Assembly: GCA_021613375.1 (NCBI GenBank) | Contig: CM038726.1 | Location: 9,804,253 to 9,868,252, forward strand | Source: Megaleporinus macrocephalus | Lineage: Eukaryota > Chordata > Actinopteri > Characiformes > Anostomidae | Direction: 5' to 3' | Length of the DNA: 64,000 bases | Shown here: one piece after another, positions 21,801 through 33,075 of the stretch | Numbering within the stretch: the first letter of the stretch is position 1 | Layout of the letters: every line of letters begins with the position of its first letter | Translations under genes and position numbers: made by a program | Notes under the pieces: model-generated | The model's input: the letters and a program-made list of their open reading frames with translations, nothing else | The model's database searches: none | Told to the model about the DNA's origin: nothing

Positions 21801-24800
21801 TCCTGAAGGTCAGCGTTAGTTAGAGCTGCAGGCTGTTTTGTAGGAGATGTAGATGCAGATATGAGTTTAGAGCTTTTTCTTTTCTTATGTATTGACTGTG
21901 GCATGAATAGATAGATGTTCATATTTGTTCATTTGTAAAAGCTTTTTTGTAACATTTCTTGGTCATCATGTGCTTAAGCAGCTGGACGCAGAGTTAAAGA
22001 CTGGTGTTCTTAAAGAGGTCATTCAGATTGATTAGTATTGTGTAATCAGTTGCTGGAAGAGATGCAGTGTCCTCATTCTAGAGGAGGTGTTTATAGACTT
22101 TTCCTTTTACAGACTGCTGCTACTCTTTTATACTGGATTAAATATTAGGACAACAGCAGGGATTGTTAAATTATTTCTAGAGACGCACTGATAGAGAAAT
22201 TATGAGTGGATGTATTTATTCAGTATTGATCATCTGTGTATCTGCTGATACTGATACACAAACATTTATAAAATGTGGAAACAGATTAACATTACAGAGA
22301 AATGTAATATTTATTTGTGTCGGTGCAGATATTTTTAAATGAATACCTACAGAAACCAATATAAACATAATACAGTAAATAGTATTACACTATAGTCTGT
22401 CTGTAACATAGATGTTCGTGAAAATGGAGAACTGGTTGTGCATCAGTGTTTATCAGTGTTAGTGTTTGTTTATAAACAGAATACAATAGTTTCTTCATTA
22501 ATAAGCAACAAATAACATCAAACAAAAAACTGATAAACACCTAAATGAAAAAAACTATTTTAACAGTTTAGAAAAACTGTTTCATCTGATGTTTTATTTT
22601 ATGTTTGGTTTGAACTCTGTTAGTACCTTAAATGTGACACAACACATCTTAATCTATAAAAACTGTATTTCAGAATCAAGAGAGGAGAGGCATTCTGGAC
22701 TGAAGAACTTGCTGAGCTTAACTGAAGAAAAGAAAATTCAGGATGAAAAGCTGAAGGAAGCTGAGACTGAACTGGAGAAAACAGTCAAACAAACAGACAG
22801 TAAAGAAGAAGAATTAAAGGAGGAGGAACATGTGGAGAGAGAGCAGATCAGAGAGATCAGTCTGGAGATCAGAGAGATGCAGGAAAGAAGAATGAGAGAA
22901 AGAGTGGAGATGAGACAAACAGAGGAAGAGGAGATGAAAGCTGGTGGGGATGATTTAAGGAGCTCAGAAGAAGAAGATGAAAAGATGAAGGAGAACAGGA
23001 GAGAGCTGGAGAGAGAGGTAAAGAGAGAAGATGAACAGATGAAGGAGGCCGAAGAGGAGCTGAAAAAGATGCAGGAAGAGAGGAGGATGATGGTGAAGAA
23101 ACTCAGACTGGAGATGGAGATCAGAGAGAAGAATGCAGTAGAAGATACTCACTTCATCAGGAAGCTGCCTGAACTCATTACTCAGACTCTTCTAACCAAC
23201 AGACAGAAAGAGTTTGATAGTAAGATGAATGAAAAAGAGAGAGAGTTAGAAACACTGAAAGAAAACCTCTCAGAGATGGAGAAAGATAAAGAAAAGCTAC
23301 TAGAAGACAAAAGTAAAACTTTAGTTGTGAAAAACAAACAACTTGAACAAAAAGACACTGAATTAGAAAAATATACAAAAACAATAGAAAACAAAAATAA
23401 AACAGGAGAGACAAAGAATGAACTGCTGAGAGAGAAAGAGACTCTACTAGAGAACACAGTGAAAGAGGTGGACAGCAGTAAAAAACAACTGGACACACTG
23501 AGAAAGGAACTGCAGGACAAGAGCAGCAAACTACAGGAGATGATGATCCGACTGGAAGAACAAAAAACTGAACTGAGTGAAAAAGATAAACAGCTGGAAG
23601 AGAAGGAGAAATTTCTAAGTGAGAGAAACAAGCAGCTGCAGGAAAGGACAGATCCAGGCTCATTAGTTCCAGCCAGAAGAAGAAACACTAAAGAGATTAG
23701 ACCTCAAGACTGTAAGTTACTATTAAGGTTTCATGTCACAAACAACAAAAAATAGAAATATTACACGTTTAAATATCTAACTAATTATACATTTCTCTGA
23801 ACAGAATGATCATCATCTTATAATAAGAGATTAAAATCCTCATTCTTGTTGATCTGCAGTGAGTGGAAAATCCTCTAGTTCAGCCTCTCCAGTGTCAGTT
23901 CCTGGAGCAGAACTCAGGCTGGTGCTGCTGGGGAGGACTGGATGTGAGAAGAGTGCAGCAGGAAACACCATCCTGGGCAGAGAGGAGAGGAGCCAGGCTG
24001 GAGCGTCTACAGTGAGGCAGCAGAGTGAGAGCAGACAGGGGGAGGTGGCTGGGAGGCAGGTGACTGTGGTGGACACTCCTGACTGGTTCTGTCCTGGACT
24101 CTCTCTGGAGGAGCTAAGACAGGATGTGGGACTCTGTGTACATCTGTCTGCCCCAGGACCCCACATCTTCCTCCTAGTCATACCAGTGAAGCAGTCTACA
24201 GGAGAGGAGAGAGGGATGCTGGAGAAAATGGAGGAGATCTTTGGAGAGAGATGTTGGAGGAACACCATGATCCTTTTCACTGTTACTGATGAAGTGCAGG
24301 AGAAGAACATTGAAGAGTTTATCCAGTCAGGAAAGCAGGAGGTCCGGAGACTTGTAGAGAAATGTGGGAACAGGTTTCACTGTCTCAGCATTAAGGAGAG
24401 CGGAGACGCTTCTCAAACCTCAGAGCTGCTGGAGAAGATAGAGAAGATGGTGGATAGAAACAGAGAGAAGTTCTACAGCAGTGAGATCTACCTGGAGATA
24501 GAATCTCAGATCAGAGAGATAGAGGAAAGAATTGTGAGAGAAAGAGAGGAGATAAGAGAGAGAGAAGAAAGAGAAACTAGAGAGAAACTGGAGAGATGTG
24601 TGCAGGAGACGTTCACGAAGTTTACAGAATCAACTGCTGACTTTCATACAAAAATAAATCAGCATGAAGAGCGAATAACTAAACTAGTGGAAATGCTCAA
24701 AGAGGAAAGAGATGAGAACAGAAAGGTAGAGCTGGAGAGAGAGATTGAGAGAGAGATTCAGCAGAGGAATGAGGTTCAGTTGGAGTTAGAGAGACTGAAA

Positions 24801-25160
24801 GAGGAGAGTGAAAAGGAGAGGAGAGAGATGGAGGAGAGACACAGACAGGAGATGGAGGAGATCAGGGAGACGTATGAAGGAGAAGCTAAGATGGAGGCAG
24901 AGAGAAACCTCATGAAGATCATCCTGCCTGAACTCCAGCAGAGAATCTGGGAGCTTTTAATGAAGAAACAGAAAGATTTTGATCGTAGGATAGATGAAAA
25001 GGAGGGAGAGATAGAAACACTGAGACAGAGAGTCAGAGAGGGAATCAAAGCAGGAGGAAATGATCATCAGGAGGACTCTAGAGGAGTGTTCAGCAGGTTA
25101 ACACAGCTGCTCCTTTGGGGAACGCTCAGTGATCCAGTGATCACTCTTTTAGATCAGTGA
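17078..25160 (+). CDS. Gene A: Ig-V / coiled-coil / AIG1 (GIMAP-like) GTPase protein, 8 coding exons
   Basis: Coding exons are 17078-17096, 17228-17554, 17682-17689, 18551-18578, 19635-19651, 20323-20383, 22674-23711 and 23860-25160. They total 2799 bases with frame kept, giving 932 residues and a TGA stop. Residues 1-115 hold a V-type Ig domain; 154-499 a charged coiled coil; 500-932 an AIG1-type GTPase with a coiled-coil tail. There is no visible signal peptide (MATASNNQFQLSGP) or membrane segment, so the product is probably cytoplasmic. The start is the ATG 43 bases after a strong acceptor. Family knowledge: GIMAP GTPases act in lymphocytes and immune cells as membrane-associated scaffolds. 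Its P-loop has Glu in place of the Gly before Lys, so nucleotide binding may be lost. Gene B is its tandem duplicate. The function of the combined protein is unknown. Confidence 0.85.
17228..17554 (+). CDS. Gene A exon 2: immunoglobulin V-type domain
   Basis: The exon encodes about 109 residues with the Ig hallmarks: first-strand cysteine at residue 29 (LYCHLSPE), core tryptophan at 44 (EIRWFKKTD), and D-x-G-x-Y-x-C at 92-98 (DRGDYLCQV). Extra cysteines at 50, 52, 88 and 109 could add further bonds. The domain resembles butyrophilin-like V domains of fish. It is bounded by phase-1 introns, as usual for Ig exons. An in-frame upstream ATG in the intron (MCVCFYT) does not give a convincing signal peptide, so the exon 1 start is preferred. 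Confidence 0.88.
17682..17689 (+). CDS. Gene A exon 3: 8-base microexon
   Basis: TTTGAACAG|ATGTTCAG|GTAAGT gives good splice sites around eight bases. Including it restores frame; joining exon 2 directly to exon 4 would give AGA GTT TTC TGA, a stop. The corresponding exon of gene B is 11 bases with the same phases. Confidence 0.7.
18551..20383 (+). CDS. Gene A exons 4-6: short linker exons
   Basis: Exon 4 (18551-18578) encodes EFSETDELR, exon 5 (19635-19651) VWVYQ, and exon 6 (20323-20383) [20 protein letters not shown]. Each has consensus GT-AG borders and a matching exon in gene B at the same phase (16, 17 and 61 bases there). They form a charged linker between the Ig domain and the coiled coil. 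The introns between them contain an AC microsatellite (18810-18858) and otherwise show no gene. Confidence 0.75.
22674..23711 (+). CDS. Gene A exon 7: long coiled-coil exon
   Basis: This 1038-base exon encodes 346 residues, almost entirely Glu/Lys/Arg-rich heptads. The first half (EERHSGLKNLL onwards) is not found in gene B's coiled-coil exons. A middle part, RKLPELITQTLLTNRQKEFD, resembles the tail of the AIG1 exon ([20 protein letters not shown]), suggesting descent from a GTPase C-terminus. The last third, [20 protein letters not shown] through RLEEQKTE, is nearly identical to gene B exons 7, 9 and 11. It ends at GACT|GTAAGT in phase 1. Confidence 0.85.
23860..25160 (+). CDS. Gene A exon 8: AIG1/GIMAP-type GTPase domain with altered P-loop
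   Basis: The exon encodes residues 500-932. The G1 region reads [17 protein letters not shown], whereas AIG1 proteins and gene B have GCGKS; the changed codon is GAG at 23946-23948 (residue 529). The switch II region reads [13 protein letters not shown], with Asp where DxxG would have Gly. The AIG1-specific conserved box follows ([20 protein letters not shown]), and FTVTDEV sits at the G4 position. From about residue 690 the sequence becomes a long coiled coil ([13 protein letters not shown]) ending with [20 protein letters not shown] and a short tail. A polyadenylation signal lies at 25429-25434. Confidence 0.9.
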
Positions 25161-25428
25161 GAACTACTGACTGACTTTCAGTTCTGGTAAATGTACTAAT
25201 CTGACTGATAGTAGCAGCTGATAGAGGTGAGAACAGCAATGAACCAATATTGTTATGTGACTTTTACATGTTGTTGTTAATGGAAACAGGCTTCATACAG
25301 TCATTAAAATCCTGGAAAAGTTATGGAATTTAGAAACTTGCTTTTCCAGCCCTGGGAGTTCCAGAGGGAGAACCAACCAAGTCTTTAGAGTCTACCAACA
25401 TCCTATATTCTGACTGACTATATTCTGC

Positions 25429-25434
25429 AATAAA
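25429..25434 (+). promoter_or_regulatory. Candidate polyadenylation signal of gene A
   Basis: AATAAA lies 269 bases after the stop. The first 120 bases of the 3' region match the 3' region of gene B. Confidence 0.5.
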
Positions 25435-25439
25435 TGTTA

Positions 25440-26430
25440 ATCCCTGCTTCATATTGTTAAAGATACCAATGGGTACCAAGTTGGATACCAAGTGTTAACA
25501 ACTGGATATATGTGGGAGATTTGACCGATTTTGTCCACCTGCCAAAAAACTGTTTCTGCTGTCAAAACCAACCAAAATCAATTGGCGTGTACCTGTCCAA
25601 TCTGGCAACACTGGCAATGGAACTTCAAATTTGGTTAAAACTAGTAAAATTACTCTAATAGAAACCACTGTTGTTGCACTGTGATGCTGTCATATAGCTG
25701 CAGTGAAGTCAGTCCCAAAGAAAATAAAAAGTGTTTCTCTGGATGGTTACTCTTTGGCTAAACCTGGAAAGGCTGTATAATAAATTCAAGTTAAATGAGT
25801 CTATTTTCTTGATTACTGAAAAAGAAAACGTACTTCTTCCTGTAATGAGCATAGTTGACCACCAGATGTCACACTTGTGTGATCATTAATTAAAACTAAA
25901 AAAGATCGAATCCGCTGTTTCATTTGCTTTCTGAAGTACCATTTTGTATGTTTTTTTGTTTTGTTTTTTTAATTTGTTGATTCTGCAGGAACATTTTTGC
26001 TTCCACAGTTGCTCTATTGCTTCTCTACATTTTTATCTCGTATTATTATAATTATTAATGCCATTACTGTTATTATTAATACATGTATGTTTTATTACAA
26101 TCAGTGACATCCATATTAAAGACAAACTACAGAAATAAGTAGTCAGCATTCGGCAAACATCCCAACATTAACAAACCAATAGTAATAATTCCCCAAAAAC
26201 ACACAACATGTGAAACTCTTTAGGTTTTATATCTACACTGTATCCAGATTTATCTGAGAAATATTTAGAATAATGACAAAAAGCATTTGGCCAACTTAAT
26301 CTGGATTGTTTGTTCAAAATAAGAAATTATTATTTGGGAAGATTATAATTAAATATTATGCAGGATGTATTATGAAGTTGTAAAGAAAACTTATTTCAAC
26401 AGACCTCTGTAAAGAAATAAGTTCCAAACT
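25440..26430. other. Intergenic stretch without recognised gene
   Basis: AT-rich sequence with T-runs (about 25950) and no readable protein similarity. Confidence 0.6.
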
Positions 26431-26438
26431 GTTCCAAA

Positions 26439-27365
26439 ATGTGTATCTTTCGCAAATATAACATTCATTTTCACGACACCCAGCTCTACCTTGCTTGCAA
26501 ACCCACATCTAATCTCCCACCCTCTTCCCTTACTGACTGCTTGGTAGACATAAAATCTTGGTTTACTTCAAATTCATTTAAACTAAATAGTGATAAAACT
26601 GAGATTCTGCTCATCGGCACAAAATCAACATTATTCAAAACTGACAGTTTCTCTCCTGATATTGACAATTGTTCTGTTTCCCCTTCCCTACAGGTAAAGA
26701 GTCTGGGTGTCGTCCTCAACAGTACTCTTTCATTTCAATCTCATATTATGCAGATGAAAACAGGCAGACCAGACCAATATCAACCGTCTTCGCGCTTTCC
26801 TTACTCCTTATACCACTGCTATCCTTTTTTACAGCCTTGTCACCTCCCGCCTTGATTATTGCAACTCTCTTCTTTTTTGACCTTACTCACAAATCTCTCC
26901 ATAAGCTTCAACTGGTTCAGAATTCTGCTGCCCATATCATCACCAGAACGCCTTCCATTCTTCACATCTCTCTTCACATCATTTTACAACAGCTCCACTG
27001 ATTTCCAGTGAAGTTCCACATTGATTACAAAATCCTTCTGCTTACCTTCAAGGCCCAAGGCCTTCCACAATCTTTCTCCACCATATCTTTCCAATCTTCT
27101 CCAGGTTGTTACTCCCTCTCGCACACTTAGATCATCCTCCTCCATTCGACTGTCCCCTCTGCTCGTCTCACTACCATGGGGAGTAGAGGTTTCAGTCGCT
27201 CTGCTCCCCAGCTCTAGAATTCTTTGCCATCTCACATGAGGAGTATAAACTAATGTTGTATATTCTTTTGTTTTTTATTATCCAGTTATTGTTTGATTTG
27301 TCTACTTTGTATTCTTTTGTAAGGTGTCCTTGAGTGACAGAAAGGCACCTATGAAATAAAATGTA
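26439..27365 (+). mobile_element. L2/CR1-like LINE reverse transcriptase C-terminal fragment
   Basis: Frames read [20 protein letters not shown] (with HDDT-like decay of the YADDT box to FHDTQ), then [60 protein letters not shown] and PPYLSNLLQVVTPSRTLRSS. This is the usual order of the C-terminal half of fish L2/CR1-type reverse transcriptase. Frameshifts near 26740 and 27000 show that it is dead. It ends with a (ATT)n tail at 27366-27400. Confidence 0.82.

Positions 27366-27400
<35 letters not shown>
27366..27400. repeat. (ATT)n microsatellite, LINE 3' tail
   Basis: About eleven ATT units directly follow the LINE 3' end. Confidence 0.9.
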
Positions 27401-29580
27401 GATCAGTTCTTACACCAGAACATTATTATACATAAAGCTTTAAATTTAGAAACGCTCATTCGCTATGAGATTTTTAGTAGAATTATTAGAGCTACTGCAG
27501 TAATTACAGCACTATATTCTTTATGTTCTATAAGAAAAGATCGATTGTTTATAAGTCTGAATATATTACCTTATTTCATATATACCCTCGTCTTTCTGGC
27601 TTTGCAGGAATGTGGACGCAACATTCTTTCGTAAAACTGATTTATCTGGAGATATAATTGTGGTAAGATGCCTTTATACGTACAACAAGATGTGATTAAG
27701 TGATAGTGACATCACCCCCATTTCGGACTGTACCACCTGTGCAGACTGTCCCACTAGTGGTGTTTAGAAGGAGAGAGTGAGGTCCAGGTGATGAGAGATA
27801 CGCAGCTAGAATGTCCAGCCAGTGAACACAATGCTGCTGGCTATACATTCATTTTTTGTTGGAGCATGACATCCTGAGAGATCATATCCACTATCTGGTG
27901 TCTTGATATAGTATAACAGAAGTGCTTACTCTTGTCTACAGCTGCATGAAGACTAGAGAGGAAAAAAGTCAGAACACAACTTTCCATAAGGCTGTATTAT
28001 GTCACTGTCAAGTGTAAAAACCATTAAATACTCAGCTATGGGGTCAGATCGAGAAGGACCAGGGCTCCATTTCTAAAAAAAGAGAGGAAGAAAAGAAAGG
28101 AGGGACTACGCATAAATAGCCTATGTCACTTTGCTTAATGAAACATATGTATCAACAAACATTTCAATAGCTTATAGTTAAGACCAATTAATATACAATG
28201 CTAAGACCTTATTCATTATAAAATATGGCTTTATTATTGACCGGCAGCACATGTTAAATTTATCAATGATGGAATAACAAGACTAAAAGATAAGTTCACT
28301 ACTAAAGACAATAAAAAACCCTTAATCAAATGCCAGCTCTTCAGCAGGAAACAGATTGGACGCTTTGTCTACAAATAACAGTTACATTTAAACAACTCTA
28401 ACTGCTGTAGATATCCACGATTGTTGCTATTTTAGGTTCAGTAGTTACATTCTTACCTCTGCTACTGATTAAAAAGATAATTTTCTTCTTTCAGGAAAAA
28501 ATATTTTGCATAATGACACGAGTTACATTTACAAAAACGCTCTATCATTTTTTAATAATCTGACTCAAATCACTGCCTCAGGCTAAAATGGCTCTAATGC
28601 TTACAAGTAGCCATATATGTTTCTGAATTCATCTTTATCATCTTTTAGTAATCACAGAATCACAGTACAGTGTCAAAGCAAGAATAGTATACCTTGAATT
28701 TCAGATTAGACTATGATAGTCTAGCTTTATTCTGTTTGACTAAAACACAGGCTAAGATTTTGTTTCAAACTAAGATAAATTATTTACAAGGAGACCTTCA
28801 TTTTAAGGCTGACACATATCTGGTCTGCATTTTACTTTAAAATCTGACACATATCAGTGAGAGTTGGATGTATCTGAATAGGGTTAATGTGTTTAGAAAA
28901 CATGCATGCATCTTTTGCTGGCATGCAAGCAAAAGAATGCGAATCTGAATGCAGGGCTATTGTGTCCAGTTCCTACAGGTCATGCTTCTCACGGCCACTT
29001 GCGTTCTTTAGACCTGTGTACTACAGTCCTCTGGGGGTAGAGCGCAGAGAACCCCATCTATTAACACAACTAATGCTAATTCGATAATGTATCACAATAC
29101 AGAAAAATAAAGCTTAATTTAAAAAATGTTTTCAGTTCCTGATTCTCTATAAATTAGTCACTCTCCTGTCACACTGTTTCATTTTGGGTACAGATTCTTT
29201 ACTATGAGCATATCTTTAAAAGACTAAGACAAAATATTGAAACAATTTTTATTAACCACACCACACCCCCAGTAAACCTGCACATGCTTCCTGGCACATG
29301 CCTTATAGTACAATAAATTACTATTAATTAACTATTTCTAGAAAATTTGATTGCTGTTAAATGCCTGTGCCTTGAAATGTCAAGACCTCTTCATGGGTAA
29401 TATCAACTAATATCACTGCAGACCTTCGTCCCTGCTTGTAAATGAAGGATTTCCTCATTTCCTTCAAGTGAGCACTCTGAATGTCTGGGTAACAGACAGA
29501 AAGTAATCTGGATTTCTTTGTCTGGAGTGGGCCCTTAAGGCACCGGTGTTTATGTTTTAAATTTCAAATCAAAGTTCACT
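27401..29580. other. Intergenic stretch without recognised gene
   Basis: No supported coding region was found. One 66-codon frame at 28887-29087 has no recognisable features. Confidence 0.55.
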
Positions 29581-29584
29581 AAAG

Positions 29585-30260
29585 GCAGCCCTTCAACCCA
29601 TCTCTGGACCCCCTCCAGTTTGCGTACAGCTCAGACAGGTCGACAGAGGATGCCATTTCCACAGTCTTTCATTCTGCACTCACCCACTTGGATGACAGGA
29701 ACATCTATATCCGTGTGCTGTTCATCAATAGCGACCTGGGAATCAACATCCCCATGTGTAGCTGGATCTTGGACTTACTGATGAACAGACCCCAGTCTGT
29801 GAGATGGGGCAGTCATATGTTCTCCACCATCATCTTAAATGCCGGTGTGCCACAAGGCTTTGTGCTGAGCCCTCTGCTCTTCTCTCTTTTCACCCACGAC
29901 TGTGTTCATCTGCACACATCCAACCTCATCGTCAAGTTTGCATATGACACCACAGTGATTGGCCACATCAGGAACAACAATAAAACGGCCTGGTGCACCA
30001 TCAACAACTTCTTCTGGATCACAGACAAAACAAAAGAACTTATTGTGGACTACCGGAAAACCAAAGGCTGCACACACTCTCCTGTTCACATCAACGGGGC
30101 TAAGGTAGAGCGTGTCTCCAGCTTTAAGTTCCTGGGCGTCCACATTGCTGAAGATCTTTCATCGACACTGAACACCTCCAATGTGGTTAAGAAGGCACAG
30201 CACCAGCTTCTTTTTCTCCACCATCATTCTGCTGAACTCCACACCTCAGATAGACAACAT
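29585..30260 (+). mobile_element. L2/CR1-like LINE reverse transcriptase fragment
   Basis: The plus strand reads LDPLQFAYSSDRSTEDAI, a degraded catalytic segment, WILDLLMNRPQSVRWGS, GVPQGFVLSPLLFSLFTHDC and LIVKFAYDTTVIGHI. The FADD box has become FAYD, so the catalytic pair is lost. A tail, KTKELIVDYRKTKGCTHSPV then FKFLGVHIAEDLS, follows. It resembles the LINE at 50407-52002 but is older and in the opposite orientation. Confidence 0.85.
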
Positions 30261-30893
30261 GTACTGAGCAACGGCAATAAAGTTGAATTTACCTACTCTA
30301 TCTGCCTAAAGTTACAGATGCTAAGATGTTCATTCAGTACATATAAAACAAGTCTTGACTTGAGTGTTAAGTTTGGTATAATAAATGGACATGAAACTGA
30401 TTTATATTAACACGACTGTCCAGGTAAATTTTAAATCACATTCAAACCAGAAAGGTCTGTTTCAGATCCAATATGTAGTGTAGTATTTAGTATGAACATA
30501 GCACATTGGCCTCTTTTGTCTGGTTCTATGTTGGGAAAGTAAATTCAGCAGATGCCTTGCAGAATTTATAACTTCAGAACTAACCATGTATAGTGCAAAA
30601 GTTGAAATAATAAATATATCGATGAACCGAGTACAAGAATAAATTGTCCTAGATATAGATATTTACTAATTGTATTTGGAAAATATCTAGAATTAGGCCT
30701 ACTGGAACTAAACAGAAAGGACAATTTGTTCCAATTGAATCTTGGACAAAATATCAAGTTCAGAGGGTCTGAATAAAAATGGTACAGTAATATTTCATGC
30801 TTTTAATAGTCTGTGACATAAATATTTAAGATTTATAGATTTTAAATGGGATTATGATGGAATGTTTGTAACAGGGTCGCTAATGAGGAGCAC

Positions 30894-31172
30894 GTGAGGC
30901 GACAGCAGGCGCGTGGAACGTTTAAATCAAGTCTCGCGACCGAATATTGTAACGGACACTCTGATAAAGTACACAGAGCTAAACTGACGGGACGTTCGCC
31001 GCGGAGCGCTTTAGTGGACTTTTCCACAGATAATACACTTCATAAGTGTGAAATATCAGAAGTGAAGCTCCTGGACATGCACAAACTCAAGCCGGAGACA
31101 CTTCTTCACCTGCGGGACAAACGAGAAGTGGAGCTACATCTTGTGGAAACAGGTTCCCTCAGCAGAAACTGA
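30894..31172 (+). CDS. Unrecognised 92-codon open frame in a CpG-rich patch
   Basis: The frame starts MRRQQARGTFKSSLATEYCN and ends HLVETGSLSRN with a TGA. The region 30880-31175 is richer in CpG than its surroundings. A leucine-patterned stretch, LKPETLLHLRDKREVELH, faintly resembles a SAP-type helix pair. It sits directly before a duplicated block (31180-32177). I do not recognise a family. It may be a first exon, a transposon remnant or chance. Confidence 0.25.
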   Translation: MRRQQARGTFKSSLATEYCNGHSDKVHRAKLTGRSPRSALVDFSTDNTLHKCEISEVKLLDMHKLKPETLLHLRDKREVELHLVETGSLSRN

Positions 31173-31179
31173 ACGCTGG

Positions 31180-32177
31180 CCGTGTCGTGTTTAGCTGTGA
31201 GTTTAATCCAGTTTCGCTCATTTTTAAGTAAAGAACATTTAATGTTTTGTTTAATATTTAATATTGTATTTCATATTTTGCTGAATTTTACGTTTGTTTA
31301 CCTCATTGATGTGATGCGTCTATCTAGCTAACAGCTGTGACCGTAAGAGCTGAAGTTGTTCAGTGTTAGCCTCGCTGTGAGGAACGTTACCTCAGTAGTG
31401 GAGCTTAAGAGCCAAGTTCTAGATCTAAACTAGACTAAACTAACAGTTTACTGTGAAGGACACTTAAGAAGAGAACTGGTGACAACACACATGTCTCTCT
31501 TTACTCCAAATCAGATTCTGGCCAAAGAAAAGAGGAGAAATCTAAACAGCCGGTAGTGACGTCGTCACGAATGGCGAGTGGATTTAAGGTTTGGTTATCG
31601 TGACACTAACAACTGATACATTGTCGTCTAACAGCTATTCTCAGAAAACATGATAAAGGTGGAACACATAGTGAAATGTTTATATGTTGAGGACCTTGTA
31701 GGTTAGGTTGACAAATAAATGTAGCTATACATGTCATGATCTGCCATATTTTCAAATGCCACTTCCCGTAAATATAATAAATATAATTATTATTATAAGC
31801 ATATTTAAACAGGTTTTATGTGGTTTTGGTATATTCAGAGAATTGATTTTATTTTGTTTTGTTTTTTACTCAAATTATCAAATTATACAGAAATGTGTTC
31901 TCTTGCAGTAATGAGTAATACAGCAAATCTGCTCAAAACCTTGTTATTTCATACATTCCCCTGACCAAGTTATGTGGTTATTGTATAGCTGTATCATGAT
32001 TGTAGCACATAAAAATGTATGATCATATTTCAGTGCTGGACACCAGCAGGTGTGTTTTTATTTTAGGATTTCTGCATTAATTAATACTTTAATCTATTTT
32101 TTATTCTTTTAAATAGTTTAAACGTGTTAAAAATGTGTGCACATATGGACCGTTGAAATTGTTATCTTTCAGTCTTT
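31180..32177. repeat. Direct-repeat block, copy 1
   Basis: It matches 34033-34759, which lacks about 235 bases corresponding to roughly 31380-31615. Shared landmarks are CGTGTCGTGTTTAG, AACATGATAAAGGTGGAACAC and GTTATCTTTCAGTCTTT. No coding capacity was recognised. Confidence 0.85.
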
Positions 32178-32864
32178 TGTCTGAAGCAGATCATTCAGTT
32201 TCCCCATATGAAAACATATTTCTATCTGTTATTGTTATTCAGATTAGAAAGTACATAAATCAGGTTGTTCAGAAGGAGCTGCAAGATATTTACAGATATT
32301 ACAACATTTAACTATTAATGGCTGAATTAATGTCTGAATTGATTATTTTCTTTAGTTTTACGAAGTTCATCACTAAATATTTTATATGCCGTTAAAGCAG
32401 AACAGAAAGAAGTGCTAATCTGTCCTGCCTGTTTTTATGAATCAAAACATTTTAAAAACATATTTCTGTTTAATCTTCTTTTGTTGATATTCCATTCATA
32501 TTTATTTATAACAGTTCATATTATTAAATTTAAGATATTTTACAAAAACTGTTATTGTAACAGAGAATAAAACTGAACTTCTTTACTGAATATGTAGCAG
32601 AAACCACATCACACTGTTATTACTGTTATGTATACAGTTGATGTTTAATTTAATATTGAGAAATAAATGATTAGATATGATGACAGTATGTAAACTGTAG
32701 ATATATTTTATTTAGCTACTTTTTTATTGGTCACTCTCACAGTGATCTGATCTAATCTGCACTCCTGTCTGTTTCTGCTTAATACTATTTTGGGAGGGTT
32801 TAGAACAGTTGTTACACTGGAAATCCTCCACCAATCCGGTAAACCCAGACTGGCGCTCAAATGC

Positions 32865-33075
32865 AGCGACTGGAATGCAGGTAAAGGTGAAGGTAGCTGC
32901 TGCTTCTTCCGCTCTGGACGCTAAAACGGAGAGTGGTGTGTGAGATTAGTGTAAAGTTTAAACTCTCTTATTATTCTGATCTGCTGTTATAAGATAAAAA
33001 GCTGATATGAACTGATTTAAAATGTGGACATATTTCACCTGAAGCAGCGATATGACTGTATGAAGAACAGCAAAG
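32865..33075 (+). promoter_or_regulatory. Candidate untranslated first exon/promoter of gene B
   Basis: This is the second copy of the leader-like sequence at 11923-12138, with the donor CAGCAAAG|GTAAGA at 33075/33076. The next matching acceptor is 45557/45558, which would make a 12.5-kb first intron. The two copies differ at only a few positions (AAAAGTGAAAG versus AAAGGTGAAGG), which fits duplication together with the gene. Confidence 0.45.

Noticed and set aside
23178..23688. Two antisense Ser/Leu-rich frames over the coiled-coil exon, and similar ones at 61243-61595
   Set aside because: They are reverse translations of Glu/Lys-rich heptads; hydrophobic appearance is a composition effect.
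23840..24310. Long antisense frame (156 codons) over the GTPase exon of gene A, repeated at 61913-62383 in gene B
   Set aside because: It is the mirror of a conserved coding exon, with Ser/Pro-rich text and no domain; similarity between copies follows from the sense strand.
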